From contig WYBR01000028.1 in the NCBI GenBank assembly GCA_011525805.1, forward strand, positions 1 through 64,000: a stretch of DNA of 64,000 nt. The letters run 5' to 3'. The position numbers were made by a program, and so were the translations under genes. The notes beneath the pieces were generated by a model that ran no database searches, was not told the DNA's origin, and worked only from the letters and a program-made list of their open reading frames with translations. Origin of the DNA: Vicinamibacteraceae bacterium. GTDB taxonomy: Bacteria; Planctomycetota; Phycisphaerae; Phycisphaerales; UBA5793. Every line of letters begins with the position of its first letter. The stretch's first letter is position 1. Shown here piece after piece: positions 16,757 to 25,424 of the stretch.

Positions 16757-18001
16757 ATGCTGAATCACCTCCGATCGTTCACGGCCGCCGCGATTCTGAG
16801 CGCGACGACGTTGCTGATGTGTCCCGCGACCAGTCTGTGCCAGGACGAGCCGCCGGCCGCCGAAGCCGCGCTCATCGACGCCGCGGAAGCAGCGCGTCAG
16901 AGACTCATCGACGCGACGCCGACGGGTGGAACCGCGCCGCCTGAACTGCTTCGCGCTTTCGCCGATGCGTGGGAGGCGTACCTCGCCGAATTCCCCAAGG
17001 GCGATCGCGCCCCGCAGGCGCGCTCGACCATCCTCTCGTGCCTGATGCGCCTCGACGATCCGGCGCGCGTCGTGGAGACCGTGGACCGCTGGTTCGCGGG
17101 CGATGCGCTCACGCCCCCTGAGTTCGACCGGGCGCTGAAGATGCGTTTCGCGGCGGTGGAGCGGCTCCGCGGCCCCGAGGCGGCGCTGCGCGAGGCCGAC
17201 GCCGCCATCAGCGCCGCGCAGGAGAAGCACGTCCGCCTCCTGCTCGCCAAGTCGGCGATCTCGGGCCTGAGTGCTGCGCAGCGCCTCGCGATCATCGACG
17301 AGGCGATCCGCGCCTCAAGCGGCGTCGCCGCCCTCCGCGCCGAGTCGCTGGCGAGCAAAGCGCTCGTCCTCATGGAGCAGGGCGGCGAGGAGCGCGCGGC
17401 CGAAGCGCGGAAACTCCTCGATGAAGCGAGCGGCCTCGACCCGCGGGCGCCGAGCGTCACCCGCGCCCACATGCAGATGCGCAGCCGTGCCGAGGCCCTC
17501 GAGGGCCAGGGCGACATCGCCCCCGGCAAGGCCGCCCCCCTCTTCGCACTCAACAACATCCGCACCAACGAAGTCGTCAAACTCGAAGACCTGCGCGGCA
17601 AGGTGGTCCTGCTCGATTTCTGGGCGACGTGGTGCGGGCCATGCCTGAGCCTCATGGACTCGCTCCTCGCCGATCTGCACCGCGACTACGCGGACGACGG
17701 CCTGGTCATCGTCGGCGTCGGCACGAACTGGCGCGGCGAGACCGCTGCGAAGCAACTCGAATGGGCCGAGGCGAAGGATCAGCCCATCCTCCGCGGCTCG
17801 CAGCGCACCCGCGGCCAGTGCAACTGGCTCAAGGTCCACGACCCGACGAACGAAGTCGCGCAGACCTACGGCGTGCAGGGCATCCCCTTCTGCGTCCTCA
17901 TCGACAAGGAAGGCAGGATCGTCCTTGCCGGCAACGGCCACGCGCTCAAGGCGGACATTCTCAAGTACGTGCAGGAGCACTGCGGCAAGTCGGGGAACTG
18001 A
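16757..18001 (+). CDS. Secreted TlpA/ResA-like thioredoxin protein with a helical N-terminal region
   Basis: 414 residues; ATG with AAAGGAG six bases upstream. An N-terminal signal (AAAILSATTLLMCPATSLC) is followed by ~220 residues of helical, TPR-like sequence. The C-terminal ~150 residues form a thioredoxin domain: APLFALNNIRTNEVVKLEDL, the redox motif WATWCGPC and the cis-Pro loop GVQGIPFCVLID. It probably reduces or isomerises disulphides outside the cytoplasm, fitting the many Cys-containing secreted proteins nearby. The last ~33 codons plus six bases beyond the stop are repeated, slightly diverged, at 19501-19609. It is convergent with the kelch-like gene. Confidence 0.88.
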   Translation: MLNHLRSFTAAAILSATTLLMCPATSLCQDEPPAAEAALIDAAEAARQRLIDATPTGGTAPPELLRAFADAWEAYLAEFPKGDRAPQARSTILSCLMRLDDPARVVETVDRWFAGDALTPPEFDRALKMRFAAVERLRGPEAALREADAAISAAQEKHVRLLLAKSAISGLSAAQRLAIIDEAIRASSGVAALRAESLASKALVLMEQGGEERAAEARKLLDEASGLDPRAPSVTRAHMQMRSRAEALEGQGDIAPGKAAPLFALNNIRTNEVVKLEDLRGKVVLLDFWATWCGPCLSLMDSLLADLHRDYADDGLVIVGVGTNWRGETAAKQLEWAEAKDQPILRGSQRTRGQCNWLKVHDPTNEVAQTYGVQGIPFCVLIDKEGRIVLAGNGHALKADILKYVQEHCGKSGN

Positions 18002-18050
18002 GGCCGGAGACGTTTGGCGACGAGCACCGGCCAACGGCACGCTGTTCCGC

Positions 18051-19292
18051 CTATTCGACGCGCGCGACGTTGCTCGTGGCGCAAGTGCTCAGGTCCACGA
18101 GCTGCATCGAACCGCCGCACGCTTCGGCGCGTGCTGAGGCGACGATCGTCGCCTGACCTCCGGCACCGGTCATGGCCTCGGCAACCAGCCGCAAGCCGCC
18201 TCGAAGGCCAAGCAGTGTCCCAGCGCACGCATAACCGTGCGGCACAGCGGTCTCGCCCAACGAGCGGCCAAAAACAAGGGCCACGCGGCCGCGAGGCGTA
18301 GCGCCGTCCCACGCGATCCGGATCGGTCCTCCGCCTGGGCAGGTTGCATCAATCGACAATCGGATCGGCGGCGGGCAGGAGTATTCCCACGCATCCAGCC
18401 GCAGGCCGCGCCCATCGTATCCGCCGTCGAGCACCATCCGATGCCGACGAGTGTCGTAGACCATTGCCGCGCGCGCACATCGGCCGGCGCCGGTGACCGG
18501 TTCCTGCATCCAGTCCACGCCATCCCAGATCCACGTTTCATCAAGCATGGGATTGCCCCCACGGCTGCCGCCGTAGAGCAGTGACACGCCTCGGCGCGTG
18601 TCGAACGCCATGACGTGATTCGAATGGGACGGCGCCTCAGGGGAGACTCGCCTCCATTCCACCGTATCCCATTCCCACGTCTCGCCGACGCTGCACATGA
18701 CGAGAATGCGGCGCCGGGAGTCATAGGCGAGATTCGAGCCGCCCAGCGCGAACGGCGCCGGATCGGCGAGCAGCAACCAGTGTTCTCCATCCCACTCCCA
18801 CAGTTTCATATAGCCGAGCCCACCCTGATGAAGCACTGATCGTCGGCGATCGCTGTCGTAGACCATGCTCTGGTCCGGACAGGGAGGCGGGCCGGATTTG
18901 AAAACCCTCGTCCACGTCTGCCCGTCCCACTCCCACGTGTCGCCAAAGAGCGACGACTCCCCTTCACCGCCGAAGAGCACGGTAACGCCCCGCGACTCAT
19001 CGAAGGCCATGCCGTGGCCGCTGCGCGGTTCGGGGCCGTTCATCGTCGCCAGCGACCACTCCCGTCCGTCCCACTCCCAGGTGTCGCGCAGCTTGACGCC
19101 GACGGCATCTCCCCCGAACAGCACCGTCACGCCGCGCCGGCTGTCGTACGCCATGGCGTGATCGGCTCGCGGCGGTCCGCCGCCCACAGCGATCCACTCG
19201 CACTCCTGGGCCGCGATCGGGCTGGCGAGCAGGTGGAGCGCAAGAACGGCGATCAGCGTCAGGGTCAGGCCGACACTTCCCGGCGCGTTCAC
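18051..19292 (-). CDS. Secreted kelch-like propeller protein with SNVAR-type C-terminal domain
   Basis: 413 residues from a GTG with GGGGAGG six bases upstream. A signal peptide (LTLIAVLALHLLASPIAA) precedes six kelch-like repeats of the form MAYDSRRGVTVLFGG...DTWEWDG..W, about 45-50 residues each, predicting a six-bladed propeller. The last ~95 residues are a separate beta-rich domain: CPGGGPIRIAWDGATPRGR, YACAGTLLGLRGG, EACGGSMQLVDLSTCATSN, ending VARVE. The same domain closes the genes at 20012 and (internally) 21900, and a remnant is at 21380-21460. Four conserved Cys suggest disulphides. The function may be surface attachment or display; this is inference. Confidence 0.82.
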   Translation of the reverse strand: MNAPGSVGLTLTLIAVLALHLLASPIAAQECEWIAVGGGPPRADHAMAYDSRRGVTVLFGGDAVGVKLRDTWEWDGREWSLATMNGPEPRSGHGMAFDESRGVTVLFGGEGESSLFGDTWEWDGQTWTRVFKSGPPPCPDQSMVYDSDRRRSVLHQGGLGYMKLWEWDGEHWLLLADPAPFALGGSNLAYDSRRRILVMCSVGETWEWDTVEWRRVSPEAPSHSNHVMAFDTRRGVSLLYGGSRGGNPMLDETWIWDGVDWMQEPVTGAGRCARAAMVYDTRRHRMVLDGGYDGRGLRLDAWEYSCPPPIRLSIDATCPGGGPIRIAWDGATPRGRVALVFGRSLGETAVPHGYACAGTLLGLRGGLRLVAEAMTGAGGQATIVASARAEACGGSMQLVDLSTCATSNVARVE

Positions 19293-19500
19293 AATGAGCC
19301 TCCCCTCTTCTTGCCGGTCCACCGGCGCGGTGGTCAGAGGATCGTAACGCCTTCGTGTCCGTGCGCTCATGCGGAACCGGCCGCGCCCGGAACTTCGGGG
19401 TGGATTGCCTGCTGCTCTCCGGACACCCGCTGCAGATCCTGCGACTCTCTTTCACTTGGCCGTGAGAGGCGGCGCGCCATTCTGCATTCCTTATCCGTCC

Positions 19501-19609
19501 CGACAAGGACGGCAAGATCGTCTACGCCGGCAACGGCCACGCGCTCAAGGCGGACATTCTCAAGTACGTGCAGGAGCACTGCAACAAGTCGGGGAACTGA
19601 GGCCGCGGC
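19501..19609 (+). pseudogene. Duplicated 3' end of the thioredoxin-like gene
   Basis: About 105 bases match 17905-18009 with seven differences (~93%), from DKDGKIVYAGNGHALKADIL through the stop codon and the following GAGGCCG. The matching frame is open only from about 19490 and lacks a start and the thioredoxin motif. Coding changes relative to the intact gene are conservative or residue-plausible (E to D, R to K, L to Y, G to N), which suggests the source was a working paralogue rather than a decaying copy. The rest of 19293-20011 holds a promoter and no other gene. Confidence 0.85.
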
Positions 19610-19813
19610 GAACGCGATCCGGGGACCATGATCCTGCCGGTTCGCCGCATTCAAGCCGCCGATTGGGCCGCATCGCCTCCGGGTCGGAGGGAGGTCGCGC
19701 GCTGCGCACCGGCAGGGCCCCCGCACCGGCCGATCCCCGGCCAGCCAATTGACGCGGCGCCGACACCGGTTTCGCCGCTGGGCGGAGATTCACACCGATT
19801 CGCGGATCGGGTC

Positions 19814-19843
19814 TTGACAAGCCCCCTCCCGATCGGCCATACT
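19814..19843 (+). promoter_or_regulatory. Predicted sigma-70-type promoter
   Basis: TTGACA (19814-19819) and CATACT (19838-19843) with an 18-base spacer, about 165 bases upstream of the start at 20012. This is one of the best -35/-10 matches in the window. Confidence 0.55.
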
Positions 19844-20011
19844 GTTGTTGGCGCCCGCTGCGGCCCGGGAATCGCCGTTACGCGCCCGCGATGGGCGCGG
19901 GAGTCGAGGGGAGTTGCCCAGCGCGGTCGTTCGGCGCTGCTCCCGCTTTGAAGCCGATCAGGCGCTCGCCGGCTCGTCGCGATTGCCGCTCGAAGAACGA
20001 AGGAGAATCCC

Positions 20012-21013
20012 ATGAGGCGCCGTCTTTCCGCCGTCCTCCTGTCGGTTCTGCCCGCGCTGTCGGGCGTGGCGCTCGCCCAGGACGATGTGCTTACCGCGGC
20101 CGGATCGGGAGGCGAACGCCGTCTCGAAGCCGGCCTCGTCGCTCCCGCCGCCATCTGCTGGTACAACGGCGACATCGACTATCGCAACGGCTTTACCAGC
20201 GAGCGCAACACAGCGGTGACTGCGACATGGACCTACGACGACGTCGTGTGGGACGGCGGCGTAGTCACGGGCGCGCGCGCCCACTTCGTCATCAACCCCG
20301 GCACGGTCATCGTCGGCGGCGACCTCATCATCTACCAGGGGATGAGCGAAGGGAATTTCGGCCGGCTGATCCGCGAGGTCAGTGACATCACCGACTTCAA
20401 GTTCACCCGCACCGGGATTCGGGCCTTCAACCGCGACGAGTACCGGCTGGAACTGACCCTCGGACATTCCGCATTCCGGCTCGATCCCGGCGAGTACCAC
20501 GTCGGCATTCGCTGCATCGGTTCGGGTCAGGGGCAGGCCTTCGTCGTCGTGACCAGCGGCGAAAACGCCATCGGCACGCCGCCGGGCAACAACGGCCGGA
20601 CATTCCTCTGCTCTTCCTTCCAGGGCCCCTGCTTCCCCACGGACTGGCAGAACCTCGTCGGACCGGGAACGTGGGACGTGTCCTACGGCCTCGACTGCCG
20701 GCCGAGCGACTACACCCTGGCGCTCAGCGGCCAGTGCCCGGGCCTGGTGCGCGTCGAGTGGAGCGGCGCTGAGCCGGACCGGCGGCAGGGCATCCTCTTC
20801 GCGTTCGACGTCGGCAACTACACCCTCCCCACCGGACCGTGCCAAGGCACGGAACTGGGCCTTGGAACGAGAGGCTTGATGCTCATCGCCGTCATCAGCA
20901 CTGGCGCCGGCAGCGGGGCGGTGAGCGGCGCCACAGGATCCCAGTGCCAGGGCTACGCCCAGTTGATCACGATTTCATCCTGCGCCACCAGCAACGTCGC
21001 GCGGGTGCCGTGA
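20012..21013 (+). CDS. Secreted protein with SNVAR-type C-terminal domain
   Basis: 333 residues; AAGGAGAAT upstream of the ATG. A signal peptide (LSAVLLSVLPALSGVALA) is followed by ~215 residues of beta-rich sequence beginning with an ICWYNGDIDYRNGFTSERN segment, a pattern seen in planctomycete secreted proteins of unknown function. Residues ~240-333 are the shared C-terminal domain: GQCPGLVRVEWSGAEPDRR, GPCQGTELGLGTRG, SQCQGYAQLITISSCATSN, ending VARVP. Downstream, the minus-strand tail of a SecA-like gene copy starts about 100 bases away, tail to tail, mirroring the arrangement at 23204/23355. Confidence 0.8.
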   Translation: MRRRLSAVLLSVLPALSGVALAQDDVLTAAGSGGERRLEAGLVAPAAICWYNGDIDYRNGFTSERNTAVTATWTYDDVVWDGGVVTGARAHFVINPGTVIVGGDLIIYQGMSEGNFGRLIREVSDITDFKFTRTGIRAFNRDEYRLELTLGHSAFRLDPGEYHVGIRCIGSGQGQAFVVVTSGENAIGTPPGNNGRTFLCSSFQGPCFPTDWQNLVGPGTWDVSYGLDCRPSDYTLALSGQCPGLVRVEWSGAEPDRRQGILFAFDVGNYTLPTGPCQGTELGLGTRGLMLIAVISTGAGSGAVSGATGSQCQGYAQLITISSCATSNVARVP

Positions 21014-21115
21014 GCGCGGAACGCGCACGGGCAGTCCTATGCGTGCGACCAAATCGCGCCAGAACGTCGGCGCACGACACACTTGAGTGCGCCGCCGCCC
21101 CGATCGCCGGTCCGA

Positions 21116-21460
21116 TCAACGGTTCTCAAAATACAGTGCCCGGTCGAACCAGAGATCGGACTTGGCGATCATGCGCCGCGTCAGCGCCTGGCGGCGCGAG
21201 GCGGCGCGCTGGGCGTGCCACCAGAGCGGCACGTCCAGTCGCAGGCGGCGCGCGAGGAAGGAGTCGCGCAGGAGGCGCATCAGCGGGCGGATGCCGTTGA
21301 GTTTGAGCAGCGCATCGTCAAGGGACTTGAAGACCTCCGCTTGGCCGGGGTCGCCGTGGCGGCCCGCGCGTCGTCTCAAGCGCGACTCGCGCCGAGCGAC
21401 ATTGCTCGTCACGCAGGAGGTCTGGTCGAGTAGTCGCAGATGTGATCTGCACCCGCTCCG
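21116..21460 (-). pseudogene. Chimeric remnant: SNVAR-domain end fused to a duplicated SecA-like 3' end
   Basis: Bases 21119-21370 are ~95% identical to 23359-23610, the last ~83 codons of the SecA-like gene (GDPGQAEVFKSLDDALLKLN to ALYFENR), with only Q-to-H and R-to-D type changes. Upstream in the same frame, instead of SecA sequence, comes RLLDQTSCVTSNVAR, which matches the closing motif of the shared C-terminal domain (CATSNVAR). So the end of one gene family is joined to the tail of another. No start codon or upstream domain remains. Confidence 0.8.
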
Positions 21461-21475
21461 CGGATAAGTGTCGAC

Positions 21476-21899
21476 CTCCGTACATCCGCGCTGAAGGTGG
21501 TATGAATCGCGGGGACGGGTCAGGTTTGAATCGACGCGCGGCCGGGCGCAGATCCGCCAGGGAGCAGGCCATCTTCATTGCGCCCTTGGGATCTCAATCG
21601 CGCTCGATCTGCAGAGTTGTACATCAGTCCAAGACCTCATTCACGACGCGTTTGGGTCCGTAAGCGCCTGTGCGGATGCAAGTTCAGATCGACTGGCGGT
21701 TGGAGGCTGCTCCCCGCATCGCGCGATTGCAGGCAACTGTGCGTAACTCTTTACGTACCAAACAGATAGATCAATTACATGAAAATCTACACAGAATTGC
21801 CGTGCAGTCTCTTGACAGGCATGCTGCCGAGCAGTCACAATCCCTTCGGTCTCGGGTGAGAGCAGGTCTCGTGTATCGCCGGTGGCGAGGGAGGCATTC
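21476..21899. other. AT-richer intergenic stretch upstream of the 21900 gene
   Basis: No gene is seen. From about 21590 to 21840 the composition is visibly lower in G+C than the surroundings (for example TTTACGTACC, GATAGATCAATTACATGAAA). TTGACA at 21812-21817 with TCACAA 17 bases later is a weak promoter candidate. The composition break suggests DNA of different origin or an unusually long regulatory region. Confidence 0.4.
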
Positions 21900-23204
21900 A
21901 TGCAATTCTCTACGCGTAGCGTGCAGATGCTGGCTGCGATGCTCGGTTTTGGCTCGGCGGTGTACGGCCAGAACTGGAGTGAGAACTTCGAGTCCTACGC
22001 CGACGGCCAGGTTCTTTACAACGTCAATGGCTGGAGCGGATGGGACAACGTGCAGCAGGTCGCCGGCTCCTGCACTACGCAGCAGGCGCACGGCGGAAAC
22101 AAGTCCATCCTCATCGAGCCGAACGATGACGCGATCCGCACGTTCGATGCGGGCTACAACGCCGGCCTCGGGGCGATGCGTACGTGGATGCTTCTCCCTT
22201 CGAGCCAGCACACGGCCGACACCTACTACATCGTGCAGAACGAATACGCCCACGGTGGGCCATACCAGTGGTGCATCGAACTCCAGTTCGACATCAGCAC
22301 CCGCACGGTTCTCGACGACTTCCGCGACGAGTCCGGCGTCGTCAACATCATCTACGACCAGTGGGTGGAACTGCGATTCGACATCGACATAGAAAACGAC
22401 TTCATCATCTGCTACTACAACAACCAGGAGGTGTCCCGCGGACAGTTGTTCATCCGAGGCGGCGACGCGCAGATCAAGAACATCGACCTCTACTCGACCG
22501 GCTCGACCAACTATTTTGATGACCTGGCAATCACGGGTCTGCACACTTACGAACTGATCCCTTGGCCCTTCCTGGAGATCGAGGGATCCTGTCCCGGACA
22601 GATGACCGTTCGCGTCAGCCACGCCACGCCCGGTGGTTCTGTGGCGTTCATCTATGGCTTCGGCGAGGGAAGCATCCTTGTTCCGCCCGGCCAGCCCTGT
22701 GCGGGTACAAGGCTCGGCCTTCGCAGCCCCGTGCTTGCCGGCATCGCCCGCGCCGATCAGGACGGTGTGGCCGAGTTGCGAGCGAGTGTACCCCTTCAGG
22801 CGTGCGGACGTGTGCATGTGCAGGGGCTTGATGTCACTGGCTGCAAAGTGTCGAACGTCGAGCTGGTGTGCGAAGATCAAGGACGATGCAAACGGTGTGA
22901 GTACACCATCGAGTGTCGCCTGGTCGATGATCAGGGAGATTGCTCGGGACCGGTTCGAAGATTGGTGCGCGATCTCGATCCGCTTGATCGCATCGTCTAT
23001 TGGAGCAAGTGCAAGGAGCTGCGGGACTGCAGCCAGGGCCCCTTCTCTGCATCGCTGTTCATTGCTTACAGAGTGGACGGTGGCGATCTGCGGGAATGCG
23101 TCATGCAAGTCAAACTGAATCCGCTTAACGGCTGCGTACTCCCAACGCCAACGCCGTTCTCTGCGCCGTTCAATCTGCCGCCTCGTGCATGCGGGGGGTG
23201 GTGA
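21900..23204 (+). CDS. Secreted protein with internal SNVAR-like domain and Cys-rich tail
   Basis: 434 residues; GAGGGAGG seven bases before the ATG at 21900 decides the start over 21882. A signal peptide (LAAMLGFGSAVYGQ) leads into a ~200-residue lectin/LamG-like beta region (NFESYADGQVLYNVNGW at its start, RFDIDIENDFIICYYN later). The shared domain follows: GSCPGQMTVRVSHATPGG, QPCAGTRLGLRSP, LQACGRVHVQGLDVTGCKVS, NVEL. Unlike its relatives it continues for another ~110 Cys-rich residues (CEDQGRCKRCEYTIEC and on). It is convergent with the SecA-like gene. Its base composition is slightly less GC-rich than the neighbours. Confidence 0.78.
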   Translation: MQFSTRSVQMLAAMLGFGSAVYGQNWSENFESYADGQVLYNVNGWSGWDNVQQVAGSCTTQQAHGGNKSILIEPNDDAIRTFDAGYNAGLGAMRTWMLLPSSQHTADTYYIVQNEYAHGGPYQWCIELQFDISTRTVLDDFRDESGVVNIIYDQWVELRFDIDIENDFIICYYNNQEVSRGQLFIRGGDAQIKNIDLYSTGSTNYFDDLAITGLHTYELIPWPFLEIEGSCPGQMTVRVSHATPGGSVAFIYGFGEGSILVPPGQPCAGTRLGLRSPVLAGIARADQDGVAELRASVPLQACGRVHVQGLDVTGCKVSNVELVCEDQGRCKRCEYTIECRLVDDQGDCSGPVRRLVRDLDPLDRIVYWSKCKELRDCSQGPFSASLFIAYRVDGGDLRECVMQVKLNPLNGCVLPTPTPFSAPFNLPPRACGGW

Positions 23205-23354
23205 GTCTTGCGATTGCACGCCGCAACTCATGGGCAGGAGTCAGTCACCGTTCCCCGCCTCGACGGGCGGGGAACGGATTTCCAAGATTGCTCATGAGCG
23301 AGCCCAACGGTTGCGCGCCCGGTCGAGCACAAGGTAGTGCGCCATCGGTCGGCC

Positions 23355-25424
23355 TTATCTATTCTCGAAATACAGCGCCCGGTCGAACCAGAGGTCGGAC
23401 TTGGCGATCATGCGCCGCGTCAGCGCCTGGCGGCGCGAGGCGGCGCGCTGGGCGTGCCACCAGAGCGGCACGTCCAGTCGCAGGCGGCGCGCGAGGAACG
23501 AACGGCGCAGCAGGCGCATCAGCGGCCGGATGCCGTTGAGTTTGAGCAGCGCATCGTCAAGGGACTTGAAGACCTCCGCCTGGCCGGGGTCGCCCTGGCG
23601 CCCGGCGCGGCCGAAGAGTTGCCGATCGATGCGGCGCGAGTCGTGCCGCTCGGTCGCGATCACCACCAGGCCGCCGAGGTCCGCCACCCCAGGGCCGAGG
23701 AGAATGTCCGTGCCGCGGCCGGCCATGTTGGTGGCGACGGTGACGGCGCCGAGTTTGCCCGCAGCCGCGACGATCACTGCCTCTTCCTCGTGGCGGACCG
23801 CGTTGAGCACGCGGTGCGGGATGGCGCGCTGCTCGAGGAGGCGCGACATCGCCTCGCTCGCCTCGACGCTGCGCGTGCCGATGAGCACGGGCCGCCCCCT
23901 CCGGTTCAGTTCCACGACGCGGTTCGCCACCGCCTCAAACTTGGCGTCGCGGTCGAGGAACATGCGGTCGGGCCGTTGCCGGCGGATCATCGGCTTGTGC
24001 GTCGGAATGCGCACGACGGGCAGGCGGTAGATGCTCCACATCTCCTTGCGGACTTCCCACGCCGTGCCGGTCATGCCGCTGAGTCGGCGAAAGAGTTGGA
24101 AAAACCGCTGGTAACTGATGCGGGCCATGGTTTCGCGGGGCGCGGTGACCTTGAGCCCCTCCTTGGCCTGGACCGCCTGGTGCAGGCCGAGTTGCCACTG
24201 CCGCCCTTCGAGGACGCGGCCGGTCTGCGGATCCACGATGTGCACGTCGCCGTCGCGGACGATGTAGTGATCCTCGATGTGGTAGAGTTCTCGGGCGACG
24301 AGCGCCTGGGTAACGAGTTCGGCCCGGCGGCGAGGGCCAGACCAGAACGCCGGCAGCGCGTCGGCGACCTCCGCGAGGCGCTCGCGCCCCGAGTCGGTGA
24401 GATCGACGCGGTGCTGCTGGACGTCGACGGCGTAATGCTCGCCGCGGCGGAGTTTCGCGGCCAGTTCGGCGGCGGTGTAGTAGTACTGCGCCGACTTGTC
24501 CTCGCCCCCCTCGGAGCCGATGATCGCCGGCGTCGTCGCCTGGTCGATGAGAACGCTGTCCGCCTCGTCGATGATGGCGGAGTAAAGCCCGCGCTGCACG
24601 ATGCGGCCTGTCCACAACTCGCGCGGACCCCCCATCGCCGTGTCCGTCACCTCGTCGAGCAGCAGCGCCGAGACGCGCGGCTGAAGGGGCGCGTGCAGTT
24701 TGTCGCGCAGGTAGTCGAAGATCAGTTGCTGGTCGGTGATGTAGGTGATGTCGCGCGAGTAGGCTTCGAGGCGCTCGGGAGGCGGGCTCTGGTCCTGCAC
24801 GACGCCGACGCTCAGTCCGAGGCGCTTGTAGATCGGGCCGTTGAGTTCGGCGTCGCGCCGGGCGAGGTAGTCGTTGACGGTGACGACGTGCGTGCCGTAG
24901 CCCATCCATCCCTGGACCGCGGCGGTGAGGCAGGCGGTGACGGTCTTGCCTTCGCCCGTGGCCATTTCGGCCAGGCAGCCGTCCTCCATGACCCACGCGC
25001 CCATGACCTGCTCGACGTAGAGGCGCAGGCCGACGGTGCGGCGGACGGCCTCGCGCACGACGGCGAAAGCGTGGGTGCGGGCGTCGTGGTCGCGCCGGCC
25101 GCGCCGCGCCGCTTCGCGGGCGGCCTCGATCTGCTCGTCGAAGGCCGTTTCGGACAGCCGCAGGAACGAATCGCTCAGCCGGACGACGCCTTCGCCCGCG
25201 GCGCGGAGGCGACGGCGCGACCAGGTCGCGCGCCGCGCGGCCCCGATGAGCGTCTCGTTGTAGCGGTCGAGTTCCTTGAGTTCGCGCGGCCGGGGCGGGC
25301 GATAGGAGAACGGCCGCCAGAGGCGCTGCGTGCTCCGCTCGGAGCCCGGCGCCGTCGCGGGCGCCACCCCGGCCGGCCCGTCGCCATCGCTTCCTCCGGG
25401 TTGGACGCGAGCGCGCACCGCCAT
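23355..25424 (-). CDS. Shortened SecA-like ATPase
   Basis: 689 residues. The SecA motor is intact: Walker A ATGEGKT (155-161), DEADSVLID (286-294), SGMTGTA (449-455), ATNMAGRGTDI (564-574) and LFGRAGRQGDPG (603-614). The preprotein-binding region between the ATPase halves is present in outline. Only ~75 residues follow the last motif, so most of the helical scaffold/wing region and the C-terminal zinc finger of a housekeeping SecA (usually 830-1000 residues) are missing. It is therefore a paralogue, not the general SecA. Its ATG overlaps the stop of the M50 gene (TGATG), implying translational coupling and a shared job. The 3' end is duplicated at 21119-21370. Confidence 0.9.
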   Translation of the reverse strand: MAVRARVQPGGSDGDGPAGVAPATAPGSERSTQRLWRPFSYRPPRPRELKELDRYNETLIGAARRATWSRRRLRAAGEGVVRLSDSFLRLSETAFDEQIEAAREAARRGRRDHDARTHAFAVVREAVRRTVGLRLYVEQVMGAWVMEDGCLAEMATGEGKTVTACLTAAVQGWMGYGTHVVTVNDYLARRDAELNGPIYKRLGLSVGVVQDQSPPPERLEAYSRDITYITDQQLIFDYLRDKLHAPLQPRVSALLLDEVTDTAMGGPRELWTGRIVQRGLYSAIIDEADSVLIDQATTPAIIGSEGGEDKSAQYYYTAAELAAKLRRGEHYAVDVQQHRVDLTDSGRERLAEVADALPAFWSGPRRRAELVTQALVARELYHIEDHYIVRDGDVHIVDPQTGRVLEGRQWQLGLHQAVQAKEGLKVTAPRETMARISYQRFFQLFRRLSGMTGTAWEVRKEMWSIYRLPVVRIPTHKPMIRRQRPDRMFLDRDAKFEAVANRVVELNRRGRPVLIGTRSVEASEAMSRLLEQRAIPHRVLNAVRHEEEAVIVAAAGKLGAVTVATNMAGRGTDILLGPGVADLGGLVVIATERHDSRRIDRQLFGRAGRQGDPGQAEVFKSLDDALLKLNGIRPLMRLLRRSFLARRLRLDVPLWWHAQRAASRRQALTRRMIAKSDLWFDRALYFENR

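Noticed and set aside
21116-21370. SecA-tail copy as an assembly artefact
   Set aside because: The two copies differ at scattered positions, including a different stop codon (TGA against TAA), and have unrelated flanks, so they are real, separate sequences. Long reads would still be the final check.
18051-23204. Integron or phage-type integration as the cause of the gene-end duplications
   Set aside because: No integrase, recombinase or attC-like site is visible nearby, so only the duplication pattern is claimed, not a named mechanism.
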